DNA of 64,000 nt. Source: Himantopus leucocephalus (lineage: Eukaryota; Chordata; Aves; Charadriiformes; Recurvirostridae). The stretch covers positions 4,352,204-4,416,203 of the forward strand of contig RSEF01000026.1 of NCBI GenBank assembly GCA_003993805.1, in the 5' to 3' direction. Positions 16,392 to 33,300 of this stretch are shown one piece after another (positions within the stretch are counted from its first letter, which is position 1; each line of letters begins with the position of its first letter). Under the pieces are notes generated by a model. The model searched no databases. It saw only the letters and a list, made by a program, of their open reading frames with translations, and was not told the origin of the DNA. The position numbers and the translations under genes were made by a program.

Positions 16392-17203
16392 CTACACAAA
16401 CCAGTGCACATGGAGCGGGTTTTGCCCTTTAAACTTTCAGAAAATTATTTGCAAACACATTTGCCATAGGCCCAGGCAGATGCTGCGCAGCGCGACACAC
16501 GCAACACTCGGGAAAGCTGAAGATCTTTATTATTCACCCGCTTGGGTCTTTTACTGCCTTTTGCAATCAGTGGGTTCCTCAAGACAAGAGCACAATTTTT
16601 TAGGTATAAGAGCCACCCAGCAAACACCAATGGTGGTATCCCATAAGATAAGCCAGAAGCACCGATAAGGATCTAAAAAACACAAACTTTGCCAGCCCTG
16701 CTCTCTCCAGGTCCTATGAACCTGTCCCGTGGTGATCACTGCCGATTAATAAATGCTTGTGGCAGCCAGCGAGGAAGGGAGGCGTTGCCTCGGTTTTAGA
16801 CGTGGAGCAGAGAGGGAAGGATGCCCGTGCCACGGAGGGCTGCACTGAGGGGACACGGGTGTCCCAGCCCCAAAGGCAGCCACCAAACACCACACCCACC
16901 GCTCTACGGAGCAAAAAGCTTTTCGGTGCCTTCCCTTCAACGCTCTCAAAAACACACCTGAAACTCCTGGCGGGACAAGGGTGCAAAGGGACAGCCTAAA
17001 GTCCAATCTGACGCTCTCCGTTAGGTTAATGTTTGCTAAATTACAGGAAGCACAAAGAAATGGTCCAACAGATATCAGCAAACTTGTGCAAGACAAGAAT
17101 CGGTTCAGAACTGCTAACACTCCCAGCCCCGTCTGACGTGTCCACCTCCCCGCGGTCAGAGCCGCGGAGTCGGTCTCGCTCCTGCCTGCACTTCTGCAGA
17201 GGG

Positions 17204-20421
<3,218 letters not shown>

Positions 20422-20583
20422 CCCCTGGGCCAGCAAGTGTGCCATGACACCTCGGGCCAGGCACGAGGGATTTGGTGCCCTTTTCCATGCCACCAGGGCA
20501 GCCCCATGCTGATGCACCCCGGCAACCTGAGACGGGATGCACCAGAAGCCTGTAACACACAGCATGAAAACGTCCTTTCTAGT

Positions 20584-20589
20584 AATAAA
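20584..20589 (+). terminator. HSD11B1: HSD11B1 copy 2 poly(A) signal
   Basis: AATAAA 163 bp after the stop. A second AATAAA follows at 20844-20849, so two 3' ends are possible. Confidence 0.7.
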
Positions 20590-20849
20590 TTCTTGCAACT
20601 GGCTTTTTCCGACCAAGAGGCCCTTCAGAGAAGCTCCTGCTCACCAGCAGGTTTCCTGCTTACCCTCCAGGAACTGTTCCCCCACCGACAGCCACAAGGG
20701 CAGCGGTGCTGAGCACTGCGGGACACGAGCTGAGCCACAGCCCAGGGTTTGGGCCAAGCAGCACACACCACCCAAAGCCATGAAAGGGTCTTTGAACCGG
20801 GAATTTTTTTGTCACGTATCTCTTCTAGGTTGGTCTTTGTAAAAATAAA

Positions 20850-23800
20850 TCCTACGTTACTTTACAAGATCTCTGCTTTTACTTGTGTTGCTTTTCCACG
20901 TGCAGAGGCACAGAGCCCTTATCAGCGCCCAGCTGGTTAAACCCACCTCCCTGCATGATTTGCTCTAACGCAGCTTTCACTTCTCTAAAGACCTTAATGA
21001 ATTTCTGCCATTCCTGACCTCTCCTCAGCTGCCGATACACACTTTTTTTCCTTTCCAATCCGCAAGAAGCCTTAAAATAATAGCATTACTGTACTTCCCT
21101 AAGTCTGGATTTCCCTACCCCAAAGCAGCTCGCGGAGACTCGGTCACCGAGTGCCACAAGCAGCTCTGGGAACCAGCGCTCAACCTCCGCGTGTCAGAGA
21201 CCGATAAAGGAAGATGGCCCAAAAGATAATTGCTGGCTCTGCTTAGAGAGAAGCTGGAGACTTTGGGGTCCCAAGATAACCCAAATCCCCCCGTAAGCCG
21301 GGCCCGTGCGCCCCGCAGCCGGGCTGCAAGCAGAGACAGGAACCGGGGCTCGGCTGCGGCTGCAACGTTTCCTGTTTTACAGAGCGAGAAAAAGAGCGAG
21401 AGCAGCAAAATGAGGTGGTTGGCACAAAGATGGCAGTTGGAGCGTGTTCGTGCTCGATAACCCGCTGCTCGCACTGCTCCTCCGTGGCGGTCGAGGGTTA
21501 GGACGGGACCCCTCGGGCCAGGTAAGTTCCCGCAGCGCCGGGGCCGGCAAGGGATGGAGGGGAGTGGAGGCTGCTGCACTAAAGGCAGCAGCGTGCACCT
21601 TTTTTCCTCTTTTTTCACCCTGCTTTCAGCCTACACCATTGATACCGGGAGGCTGTAACATGAACCAGCAAGAAGCACTTTTTTTTTTTTGTTTGTTTCC
21701 CTTGAAGCAAGAAGTGTAACAGCTTGGAAAGCAAAGATAAAGGACATGTTTGTTAGAGAGGGTAATTTGGGGTAACAGAAGGAGGAAATAGAGTATTAGC
21801 TTGTCAAGAAGGCCTCAACGGTTTGCTCAGCTTGGGGTGAGTAATGGACTGTGTATTTCTTTAAGCTTTACCTTGCTTTAAAGCACATTTTTGGTTCACT
21901 GAGGCTATTACAAGAGCTGCTCTCGGGACGCGCTGTGACAGGGTGGGCAGCCCAGGGGCAGCGCAGGTGGGAGACAGGCTGAGCTGTTCCTGACGGGAAG
22001 AGCTGGATGAGCGGGGACTGAGCAGGACATCTGAGGTCCAGATTGAACATGCGATCGGGCCCTTTATAAAATTAAGAAAAAGTTGTTGAAAAGTGCTTTT
22101 AAGGTGTCCTGAAGAGTTTGGAGCAGTTTGGCTGTAGGTCCCCGCTTTGTCCCAAGCTATGGAGGTCATACCCAGCTGCAAGGGAGCACACTCACACAAC
22201 AGTGTGAAGCTGTTGGCCAGACCTTGCCTTGCTGCTGGGCCAAGGAAAGCGTGTGCACCAAGGGTTTGTCATCATACGGACGTGAAAGCTGCACAGGAAT
22301 AACCTGCTCAGCCTTTTATACCCCCAGACTCCTCCAGCTGTACGCATATCACAATAAGAAACACCTGAATAGTGAAATACCGTTGGGATCCTTCAGGACA
22401 TTTAAGCTAAAACTAGAGATGCTTCTGAAGCTATTCAAAGAAGAGAATATTCAAATAGAAGTTAATAAAAGCACATAAGCAAGTGCCATACTTCAGGGGG
22501 TCTCGAAGCCCACACCCCATGGGGGCTCAGGGTCGGGAGCAGTGTCCGGGCTGTGGGTTTGTGGGCACCTTCCCTGCCTAGAGCGAGAGCTGACCGCCCC
22601 GAAAGCGCCGCTCTCCTTCCCAAGGGAGCACCTACAGTGAAAAGATGGCACTAGCAATGAGCTTTGGGTACATCACAGCTAGCACAAGGACAATAAAAGA
22701 ATTACGGAGCAGATTTTAATGCACACTAAAAAGCATGATAGTATTATAGATGTAAATGGGGTGTACTTCTTCCCATTTTTTTTTCCATTAGAGTCAACAA
22801 CTTCCTAATTGCTTGAGACAGAATGAGACCAATGAAGTTTTGGTGGTTTTGTTCAACAATGAAGAACATTTAACCTGAATTTTCAGAGACTAAAATTCTT
22901 TTCTTTTCCTCCTCCCAACATTAACATTATTTACTAAACACGAGAAAAGCCTCACACACCAGACACGGCCCAGGCTGAGCCCCCTGGGGCCAGGCACCCC
23001 CCGAGCATTGTTCATGGGATGTGCACAGGGATGACGAGCTCTTCACTGCCGATGGGGCAAGAGGACAGGAGAGGGGGACATAGCTTTCGCTCGAGGGGAT
23101 GAAGGCAGAGGAGCAGTTGTGGGTAGTTATTGCTCAGCTTTCTCTTTAACAGATGCAGAGACAAAGGCCCACATACACTTAATGTGACCAAAGTCCAGTA
23201 AAAAACAATGCACCGGTGGCTTGCAACTGTGCAGAGAAGTCAGCAGGAGGGAGGAGGTTTCATATCTACACCCTGCGTGCGCACGTAGATGGTGCAATAG
23301 TGCTGAAGCGGAGGAGCTCCTCCTTTGGCCAGGCCACTGCCTTGTTTGGGCCACAAAGTCCCCAGAAATGGAGACAGAATTCGTGCTTGAGGCAAATGGG
23401 TGCCATTGAGAGCCTGTTCTTGAGCCCCCAGTTCTTGAGCACAGCTTAACAATGAATTAACCCCAAAGTGTAATGATCAGTTGCTACACTTGTATGTGCC
23501 ATGAAGGAACCGAGTCGCAGCTTGGCCAACGCACAGACCTCCACAGGGAGGCTGTGGGAGGGAGTGTGAGGGCAAAGTGTTGCCCAGTGTCTGAGCCAAG
23601 AGCTGGGGAGGGAGGGAGCAACCAGGAGGTAAGAGAAAGCAGCAGTCAGTTGCTGTGGTCTTCAGAGAGTAGGAACTCTCAGACCTTCAGGGACTTTGCC
23701 AGATACTCCATTGAAAAACCCGACCCCTACAACACCGCAAGGTTTTCACTGCTCCAGACCCCTCTGTGCACACAGAAAAGGCAGCCACCACTAAGAAATA

Positions 23801-24335
23801 TAATTCAACTGCTTGAAAAGTCACACCACAGCACCACTATATTTGGACCTATCAAAAAAAAAGGGGGGGGGGGGAAATGCGCACTTAAAATAAGTTCACT
23901 GCGGAAATAGCAGCTTTTGCTCTTCCTCCGTTTTCATTGTTTTCTTTAGTCTGGCAAAAGAGCTCTAAGAGCATGCACCAAAGAAACAGTCCGAGTAACA
24001 GGGATTTTATTTTATCACGAAAGGCATTGTCCCAGAAGGAGCAGCTGAAGCATCATTACTTGGTAGTGAAGCTAACTTCATGAGATTGTGTTAATAGTTT
24101 GAAATTCTGTTCCCGGCATCCCCCGGGTCAGCACCGCCTGACAGAGGAGCAGGAACAGCGCGGTGTGTTTTACACAGCCAACGTGTCCGAGTTCATGAAC
24201 AACAGGTTCCTCCAGGAACACCACTTGCATCCATTGTATGAGGACTCCAGAATCAACGTCTGATACCTCATATTATTTAATCTTAGAAATAATCCGTTGT
24301 CACACAAATCGTGTCTTTTCCCTTGGTTTCATCAG
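20850..24335. other. Intergenic region before TRAF3IP3
   Basis: I see no coding exon. A GC-richer patch near 21290-21560 could hold a promoter or untranslated first exon of TRAF3IP3, but nothing in the sequence fixes a start. A short A9G12 homopolymer junction lies at about 23854-23874. Confidence 0.5.
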
Positions 24336-24391
24336 GACAGGGGACCTCGGAGTGGACAGGGCAGTCACAAACCAGCAGAGCTGCGCCCAAC

Positions 24392-27300
24392 ATGATCAGC
24401 CAGCCCGAGAAGGCACGGCTGCGGCACAGGCGCGCAAGCGAGAGCTACGATGAGAAGTGCGAGCGGCGGCATGAGACGCGGGAGAACCTGCGGCGGCGAA
24501 AGAATGTGACGACCTGCCGCCGCCTCGGGAGGGGAGCGGAGGAGCCATTGCAGAGCCCTCGGCAAAGGGAGTTCCTGAGGAGGAGAAACCTGGCGAGCGA
24601 TGCTGGGAGGACACCGCCAGGACAGGAGCCCAAAGCACGCGTCCCCACGGACCCCTCCTCACGGGTGGATCCGAGACTGTCCATCCTGCTCCAGGTAACG
24701 CCTGCCCCCGGAGCGCAGCTCAACACTCTGCCTGCTCCAGCCAGCCCCCACTAAAGGATCCACAGCCTGTGATCCACCGATCGCAACAGCATCAGGATGC
24801 AAATCAGAGTATAGACAAAAAGTGAGAATGCACCAATTAAAAAGTGCATTTCCTTATGAACTCCAGAGTTGGGCACGAGGAAACACTGTCACTTCCCTCC
24901 CGGCATGCTCCTCTCCCATTTTCCAAACCCTGAACCAGACGGAGATTTGCCACCATTCCTCTAAGTACAAGCCTACATCCCAGCTGCCAAATTGCAGGTT
25001 TGCACTTACAGAAATTATTTTTACCCTTGAAAACTGAGGTCTAAACACCGGGCTTCCCTCCATCACCTTCACTGTTAGCAGGAAGGGTGCAGGAATTAGG
25101 AGACTCCCTGGTAGTCATTCCCTACCCTGTGCTGCACGGCTAACAGCAACCCAGAGGGCTCACTGCCTGAATAACATCTATAGAAAGATGCAATGCAAAA
25201 CACCCCAATCTGAGAGCCAAACACATTTCCTTCTAAACTTATATCCCGTGCAAAATGACTAATTCCCCTGGTACGTTGTGAGTTCATCCCAGGGGCTTCA
25301 CAAACCTACGTGAGCAGAGACAGTCGAACGCGAGCTGACTTACACAGGCACACCCTCAAGCTCCCTTTGCAGCACGAGAGCGTGCGGAGCAATTACCCAC
25401 CTCCTGCTGCCATTTGGTTCACTGGGTTTAATCACCTGCTAGACAGCAGGAATCTGGAACAAGCATTGACACGCACGCAGCCCATGCACCGTGCCTTCCC
25501 CTGTTTGCTTCCGCAGAGGTGACGAGGGGCGGGAGGCTGCCAGGGCAGAGGGGCGATGGGGCGAGCGCCCCGCTCCCCCAGCCCTGGGGGCAGGCCAGTG
25601 CAGAACCTCTGCTCCAAGGCAGCCAAATGGTAGCAGAGACCCAAGCCAGGATCCAGCTCCCTGCCATCAAAAGTCCTCATCTTTTCCAAAGATATCTCAA
25701 GACACTTTGAGAGGGTTCCTCGTCCTGTTCTGGTGTTCCCCCCGAGAAGGCAGCAAGTTTTCCCCCACTTCCCCACAGAGCTCTGGGTCTGCTTGCAGCC
25801 AAAGCGGCAGATCCTTGTGGATTTGCCGTGGTTTCTTCGCATCTCCTTGATGCTCTTCACCGAGCCACTGCAGGGACAAAGCCTGATCCAGCCACAACCC
25901 ATGTCGGAGAGATGCTGACTTGACCTGCCCTCTCATTCCAGCACCCATGGAGCTGCCCCACATTCCACCCTGCGCACTCCCCCCTCAGCCTCAGCGTCCC
26001 CCTCGGCATTTCGGCAGAAGCCGTCCCCAGGCGAGGTGGCTCCATCAACACCCAAGGTAGGTGAGGGATGCTGGGGTTTCCCAGCACAATAGCAGCTGCA
26101 GCATTTCCCTCCCGCCTCTAAGTCTCCCTTGAGCAGTTTGGGATGCGAGATGGTAGCTCCCCTCTAAGCCGAGCTCCCTTGCCAGCAGCCCCTACGCTAA
26201 GTTTCACCATCCCAGCCTGAGTTTCTCCTGCAAACTGCAGGCATTAAGAACGTTTTTCCTGTGGAGGGATAACCCAGCCCAGCTCACGGCTTAACAACCA
26301 GCGCTGCTGCGCCGCTGCTCTGCCCTACGGCTTCCCTGTAAGGGCCCCAGATCATCCAGGGGGCCGGGGGCTGACTGCAGCCTGCGGGATTAATTAACTT
26401 CTACTTCTCTGTCCACCTGAGCAGGACAGTCCTCTGCCTTTGGTCCCCATTGAGTTGTGTTACTGGATGCTGTTTAAACAACTGCTCTCCAGCCTAGAGG
26501 CGACGCCATCCCTGAGACAGCCGAGACGGACACTCAAACAGAAGAACTTCCCGGCCCCTGGGACGGGGGGATCTGTCACATCCTTTCGCTTTGCTTTCAC
26601 AGGAACCCAGACCCTTACAAACCCAAGCACAGGAGTGAAGGACTCGAGCCAACAGACAGAGTAAGCCGGTCCTCCCCTCCCTCCCCGGGCTGTGAATTCG
26701 GGTACCCGCAGGGCAGCAGCCTCCGATGCCCAAACGCGTTTCACCTCGGCACAAGCCGTCACTGTGCAAATACCCCCACTGCGGGGGCTGGGGCAGCGGC
26801 TGGTGTCCACCAACGGCTCCAGAGCCCCGCGTTGCACTCACCACAGTAACACACTTTCTTTTTTATTTTAGTTGTGGAATAGCAGTTTTAAATAAGGTAA
26901 GCAAAACACAAATAATAACTAGCCTTGAACTCCTGCAAATGAAATCTGTTTCTAAACTTTCTGACCAGAACATTGACTGGTGCTAAACTTCTGTAGTTTG
27001 CAAAACGATGACACTGCTACTATAGGCAAGAGAGGCACATCTGTCCCATGGACATCTACTGTTCTCATTCGGTAACTGCCCTGATTTGATATACTACATG
27101 GCAAACATGCCGTAATTCCCATGCTGGAAGTTGCTGCAGAAAATATTTTCACTTCCCTGGAAAAACCAAAGGAACGAAGCCCAGCAGGCTCTCCTCGTCC
27201 CCCCAGACTCAGGCTGTTAACTCCGGATTTAGTTCAAAATATTTGGATCTTGTAGCCAGTTCATAAAGTGTTTATAAACTGAAACAATCCTATTGCTTTT

Positions 27301-30300
27301 AAACATTCGCCCTTTCCCTTTCAGGAAATGGTGCAGCTGTCCAACTACCTGAAGGTAGGAACCAAATATTGCACGTACCCACCGGGAAAGCAGGTCTTCA
27401 GTCAGTACAACAATACTTTTAAAATTATAATTATTATTATTATTAAATAAAGAGGCGTTACATACCCAATTTTAAAGTGGCCAAGAAAGCCTACAGGCAA
27501 CCCCCTGAACCCAAAGACCCATCTGAGACTCCCCAGGCAGAGGAAGCCCTGACCCTGAGCTGGAGGGGGGAGCTGGGCTGTCCCCGCCGGCTCGGGGGTC
27601 CCTGCCAGCCCCGGGGGTCCCCACCAGCTCCTGGGGTCTCCGCTGACCGGCTCTCCTTTCCCCGCAGGAGGCCCTGCACCGCGAGCTGCTGCTCAAGCAG
27701 AAGATGGTGATTTTGCAGGAGCTTTTCTCCACACTGCTGCAAGCATCAGAAAAATCCTGGCAGGTACCGAGAGCTGCAGGAGGCGATTCCTGCTGGGGCC
27801 GGAGGAGGTTTTGCCTCAGTGGGACCCGGCTTGTGCCGGCAGCCAGAGCACCCACGGGTCTCGCTGTCTTTCCCGAAGCTCAGCTCTCACGCTGCCTGGC
27901 TTGGGGCTCTGCAGGCTTGGCGAGGTTTCGGGGCCAGCACAGTGCTGTCACCCACACGTGAGACATCGTGCAGAACCCTCCGACTCCCTCCCTGCCAGCA
28001 CCTTTCTTTTTCGGGAGGGCCGAACACAAACTCAGAAGTTAGGGCGTCACTTTGCTTGAAGTTTTTCCCTTTTGTGCCCCAAGAGATTGTTACAAAATGT
28101 ACTTTGCTTTCAGATGAACAGGAAGTGTAAAACCTATTTCTTCTGTCAGGTTTTGGGTTTGTTTTTTTTTTTTTATACTTGCTTTTCCCACTTTATCTTA
28201 AATAAAAAGCAAACAAGTATATAAGTGGGGAAAAAATTGAATGAACCCAAACAACCATCTTCCACCAAATTTTCTTCCTTAGGCAAAATAAGTTTCAAAT
28301 GTTTTGAACCACTTTTTTGCCCCCCCAAATAAAAATTTTAGATGCCCCAAGCCGGTGCACCCAAGTGCTGGCAATCACTGCATTGGATGGGGGAAAGACA
28401 GACTGTTTCTTAATCTGGGAACACAACAGCTAAAAACCCCACGCAGCCCTCCTGCCTAGCTCCCGGCCACCCAGTCCGCTCCCCGCCAGGACCCACAGGG
28501 ACACCCTCTGCCCCGGTCCCTGTCGGGGATGTATTCTAGGCCCCAGCACCGCGATGCTCTGGCACACCTGCTAAGCCCTAAGTGCTCTGCTGGATCGTGG
28601 CCCTGCATCAAACTATTTCCCCACAGCTCAAACAAAATCCTCTGGGCAGCACTGAAAACCAGGGCTAATTTTTTTCTGCTTTCAGGAGGTAAAATTAAGG
28701 TGATGCATTTTACGTAATATATGAAGTGTTTTATACAGGAATATTAAATCAAATATTAATTTACAGTTCATTGTGCCATCAAAAAAGTGGTTTAAAAGTT
28801 CTGTTGGGGCAGAAAAGTGAGTGATTGGGTGAGATGGTGTAAAAAACTGGTGTTAGATGTACTGCGGTTAGAAACTTCCGCCTTCGCTTGCTTCTTCAAA
28901 TATAATGTGAGCAGGAAAAAACACCCTGACACACTCTGCGGGAAGTAGCCATGAAACCTCAGATTAGAAACAGGTGGGTGCACTTTGCTTCTTGCTATCT
29001 CTGCTACAGAAGAGAGACTTTGCTGCTGCCTCTCACATTCAGCCTTTCATCGGACTAAAAATTAACTCGCTGCTGGCACCGGAGCCAACGGGGCAAAGAC
29101 GGCAGACGCTGCTGCTTGGGGGGGAATCCCTGGGGGGAGGCAGCCGGGCGGGGGGCAGGGGGCTCCTCCAGGAGGTGCTGGCAAAGGGAGGTACAGACAG
29201 GTCCTGTACAATAATGCTGTGCTGTGGAAAACGATGGTTTGTTGCCCATTTCCAAGCCCAGGTGAGATGCCAAACGCTCATTGCAGAGGCTTTTTAATCC
29301 TTTCCAATATTTTGGGTTTCAAGTAAATGCATACACTTGAATGATCTGGCAGTAACTCTTGAAATGGCCAGAGTCATTTTTGAGCTGCTGCTCGTGTTCG
29401 TGGGTGTTCCTGGTTTGATGGAGCAAGCAAATACCCCGCAGGAGGATGGGATGTAGTTAAACTGAAGGGATAAGGCATTCGGTTCCTTCCCCCTCCCACG
29501 ATTTTACTTCTAGGTTAGAGAGACCTTCCTACCACAGCTCTGTACCTTAAATCCTCCATCTGTTGTGAAACTTACTTAGTTGATTCAAAAATACTGCCAG
29601 ATGAAGGAAGCTAAGTAAGTCTCAGTTATTAAGAGTAATTAGTTTTAAGCTGTTCTCTTCTTAAAGAAGAAAATTGCTACTTTTCTTCCCTTCCTGACCT
29701 CTGAAGTTGAGCCTGGCTTCTGGAAGTGCCTTGCAGCTCTGCAGAGTTTAAGCTCTTTGTCACTTCCAGCGCATTCCTGCTACTATATGGACTTATTTTT
29801 CTAGCACAAGCATCGGGTTTGGGCCAACTGGAAGCCTTCCAGAAACAGCATTTATTGTTACTGCTTCAAAGCATCTATTTAAAATCACTAAGGGAAGGAG
29901 TATCAGAGAATTCACTGATCACAGGACAAGCAGAACGCTACAGCTGTCAGCCAAAAGCAGTTTAAAATATTTATATGGCACTTAAATGACAGCAGCAGCA
30001 AAGCGCAGAAGAGTTTGAGAGAAGTTTTGGAGCTGCCCATTCAGGTAACCTCTGACCTCTGAAGAGGGCTACAGAGGATTCAAATCCAGTATTTGCAAGA
30101 GCAGGCGTATTTTGAGCACGGCAGCCCTAGTCCCTTCCTCGGCGTGGCTGTCAGGAGGTGGCTCTGGGCTCTCTAGCAAGGCGCAGCGCAGGGGTCCCCA
30201 GGTGGGGGTCAAACACTGACACCAGAGACTGCAGAAGAGAGGAAAAATGACCACCACACTGATGGCGGCTATAGGGCTTCTGCTATTCTTGTTTTCTTTC

Positions 30301-33300
30301 ACTGCATCTGTGGGGGTTGTTTGGTTGGGTTTGGGGGGTTGTTTTGGTTTTGTTTTGGTGGGTTTTTGTGGTGTGGGGTTTTTTGTTGGGGTTTTTTTGT
30401 TGTTTTTGGTTTTGTTTTTTTAAACAGCCCCTTTCATGTAGATAATCTTCAGCACAAGGGCTTGACCAAGATTTGCTCACATCACTTTTCTGGTCAGAAC
30501 CATAATTTCTTATGCCCTCCCACGTATGCGCACATACTCACTCACCCCTCACTGCCGTGCTGTTCCGGTAACAGCCCTAACAGACAGCGTATTCCATTTA
30601 GGGAAATCTTTAAGTTCTTTTGCCAATTTATAAGCTGCATCTCCATGAAAGGACTTTGCCAGCACATTTCTGCTCTCACGCGTAGGAAGGGCCCGGTGCT
30701 CTGTTGCCTTGTACTTTGCACAGTCATTTACATCTGTGCGCGATGGCTGTAACACCACCACCCTCTAACGTGAGCCTTTGCAGACAGCACAATAAAGTAA
30801 ACGGCAGAGGAAAACTAGGCATAATATTTCACATACAAAAATGCTTTTCAAAATTCCACCTGCTTTCTAAGAGGATAGAGCCTTTAGTATTTTGTACCAA
30901 CAACTGAATTAGGAAAATTCAATCTCTGGGACTGTAACCTTAATTCTGTGCAAATTTAAACAGCGCTAAGACAGCAGAGAATCTGGTTTTGCTTGGGTCT
31001 AACAGCTATTCCTGTAACATCAAGCAGTTGCTTTTTCAGAGGCTTGACTTCAAACAGCAGTAAGCAGAGAGGATACAGGCGTTCTCAGTATCGGTGGTGC
31101 AAAAACAGCCTACGTGAACTCTTCGCTAGAAATTTTATCTGAATTTGCATGCAGTCTGGTTTCAGAAAACCTAAGAAGCCTGACTAACACTGAGAGGAGA
31201 TTATAATAAGGAAAATGAATCATCACTGTTGCCCTCTATCCCCCTGCCCAACTGCTAGGTGGTGCAACGCACACCCAACCTATTGCCTAAGGGAACCAGC
31301 AAGCCAAGACCTTAGCACCGGCCGGAGCTGTAGGCAAGGCGCGATGCAGGGAGGGACCGTGGGCCAGGGAACAGGGCTGTACGCGGGGACGGGTGGCAGC
31401 GATGCTTCTGCCAGCCCCATCCAGACTAACCTGAAATCCCCTTGCTCTTAACTTCTCATCTCGCTGCAAGTACATGCACTCGGTAACCAGTTTTTCAATG
31501 CGTAAAAGTCTTACTTCCCCCACATCCCATTTATTCTGAGATCGCAAAGGGCTTATTTGAACTCTAAGCGTTGAAAAGACTTTGACCAAATTTAGCCACA
31601 ATATTACAGATGAAAAAAAGGGAGAAAGTGAATCAAAACCCAAGCTAACAAAGCATTGGGGGCACATTGTGTAGTTCATGATTCCACACATTGGTTCTAT
31701 TGCTTTTTCCCCAGGGTCAGCTGAACGAAGATAAACTGAAGTGTAAACTAAGGGCACTTGAAAATCAGCTGCAGGCCTGCACCCAGGTAATGTCTGATTG
31801 CTGAGAAACAAACACAGGTGAAGAAAAGCATGAAAACAAAATACCAAACCATGTAATTAGGTTGGGTCTCAGTTTCTACAGCAATCTGATTAGATATCAA
31901 TCTGAACACAATTTTTCCTCTTTCCTGAAGCAATGCTTCACAGCAAATTAGCAGGAGCGTTTACACACTCTAGATTTGCTAATATTCAGGCTTAGCAAGA
32001 TTAGGAATATGTCAGATAAAACTCTTCAAGTACTTTAATTCTTCCTTTAAAGAGTTACTCAAAGGAGTGTGTGAAGAAGATCCTGATAGAGATGGAGGAC
32101 CAGAAGCAGACCTACGAGCAGAAGGCAAAAGAGGCTCTTCAGAAGATGCTGGAAGATAAGCTCCAAACGGAGCAGCAGCTGCAAAACTCCCAGGTAAGCA
32201 ACATGTTTTACACCTGGCTTTGATTTAATCCAGGCTGTGACAAAGAGCCCCCACATTTCAGGGAAAGGTGATGACAAGCTTACCATTAGTAACAAAGATG
32301 CAAAAATACCATTTTTTAGCTACTGAGCAAAGTCCAAAGCAGCTTAGTGGCAACCTGTGCCCATTTTGTGAGCCACACATCACGTTATTAAAAACAGCAC
32401 ACAGTCAGGGAAATGTACTGCTGTTTGGCAGCTTTAAGTATAATCCCTTCTTCTCCACCATCCCTTCGTCCCGTTCCCTGCTCTGCACACACGCGGGGAG
32501 TGACAAGCCACACACACAGCCATCCAGGGCACGAGGTCTCCAGAGATGCTTTTTCTGGAGTTGCTCTTTTATATGAAAACGGATTTTCCCCAAGAGGTAG
32601 CAATTTGCTTTACCCACAGGATAACTGATATTTTCACAAAAACAAGTAAATCTTATCCCAAATACTACCTGACTTCTAAATGCTCCTGGCAGCATGGGGA
32701 CTCAGGTTCCAGAGTGAACCCTTCGCCCATGTTCGCTCTGTCCATCAGATGGCATCAGCCCCATGCAGGTTATTACAGCCCCGGCGCCGGAGGCGGCAGC
32801 GCTGTCCCAGCCCCACGCACAGGCCGGGTGACGTGCGCGCCCAAGGGTGTCACGCAGGGCATGGTCCTGCCGGGCCGCGGGTCACAGCCCACCCGTGGGT
32901 CCTCGCTCTCCTCCCCAGAGAAGCCTGGCAGCGACGAGAGAGGACCTTGCCTTCTGGAAAGAGCACTACACCACGCTCAAAGCCGAATTGGCCAAGATGA
33001 CCACGACGCACACCGAGCTCGAGAACAGCTTCCACATTTTGCAAAGTGAACTGCAGGTACATTAGTTCCCCGCAGGAACAGCATCCACGGGAGTTTGCAA
33101 GCAGGGAAGCCCCCAGGCTGAGATCACTACATTAAAAAAGCCCCTTTGATGAAGTGCAGTGGCCGTATGTGCAACCCGGTCCTCGGCTCGGGGCTGCCTT
33201 TTGTTGCTGGAAAGCCAGCGATGCCATGGGCTCACGGTCTGCCCATGGCACGGTGCCAGGGCTGGACTGACGGCGGGGCTCTTCTCGCCCCCAGCGAGCG

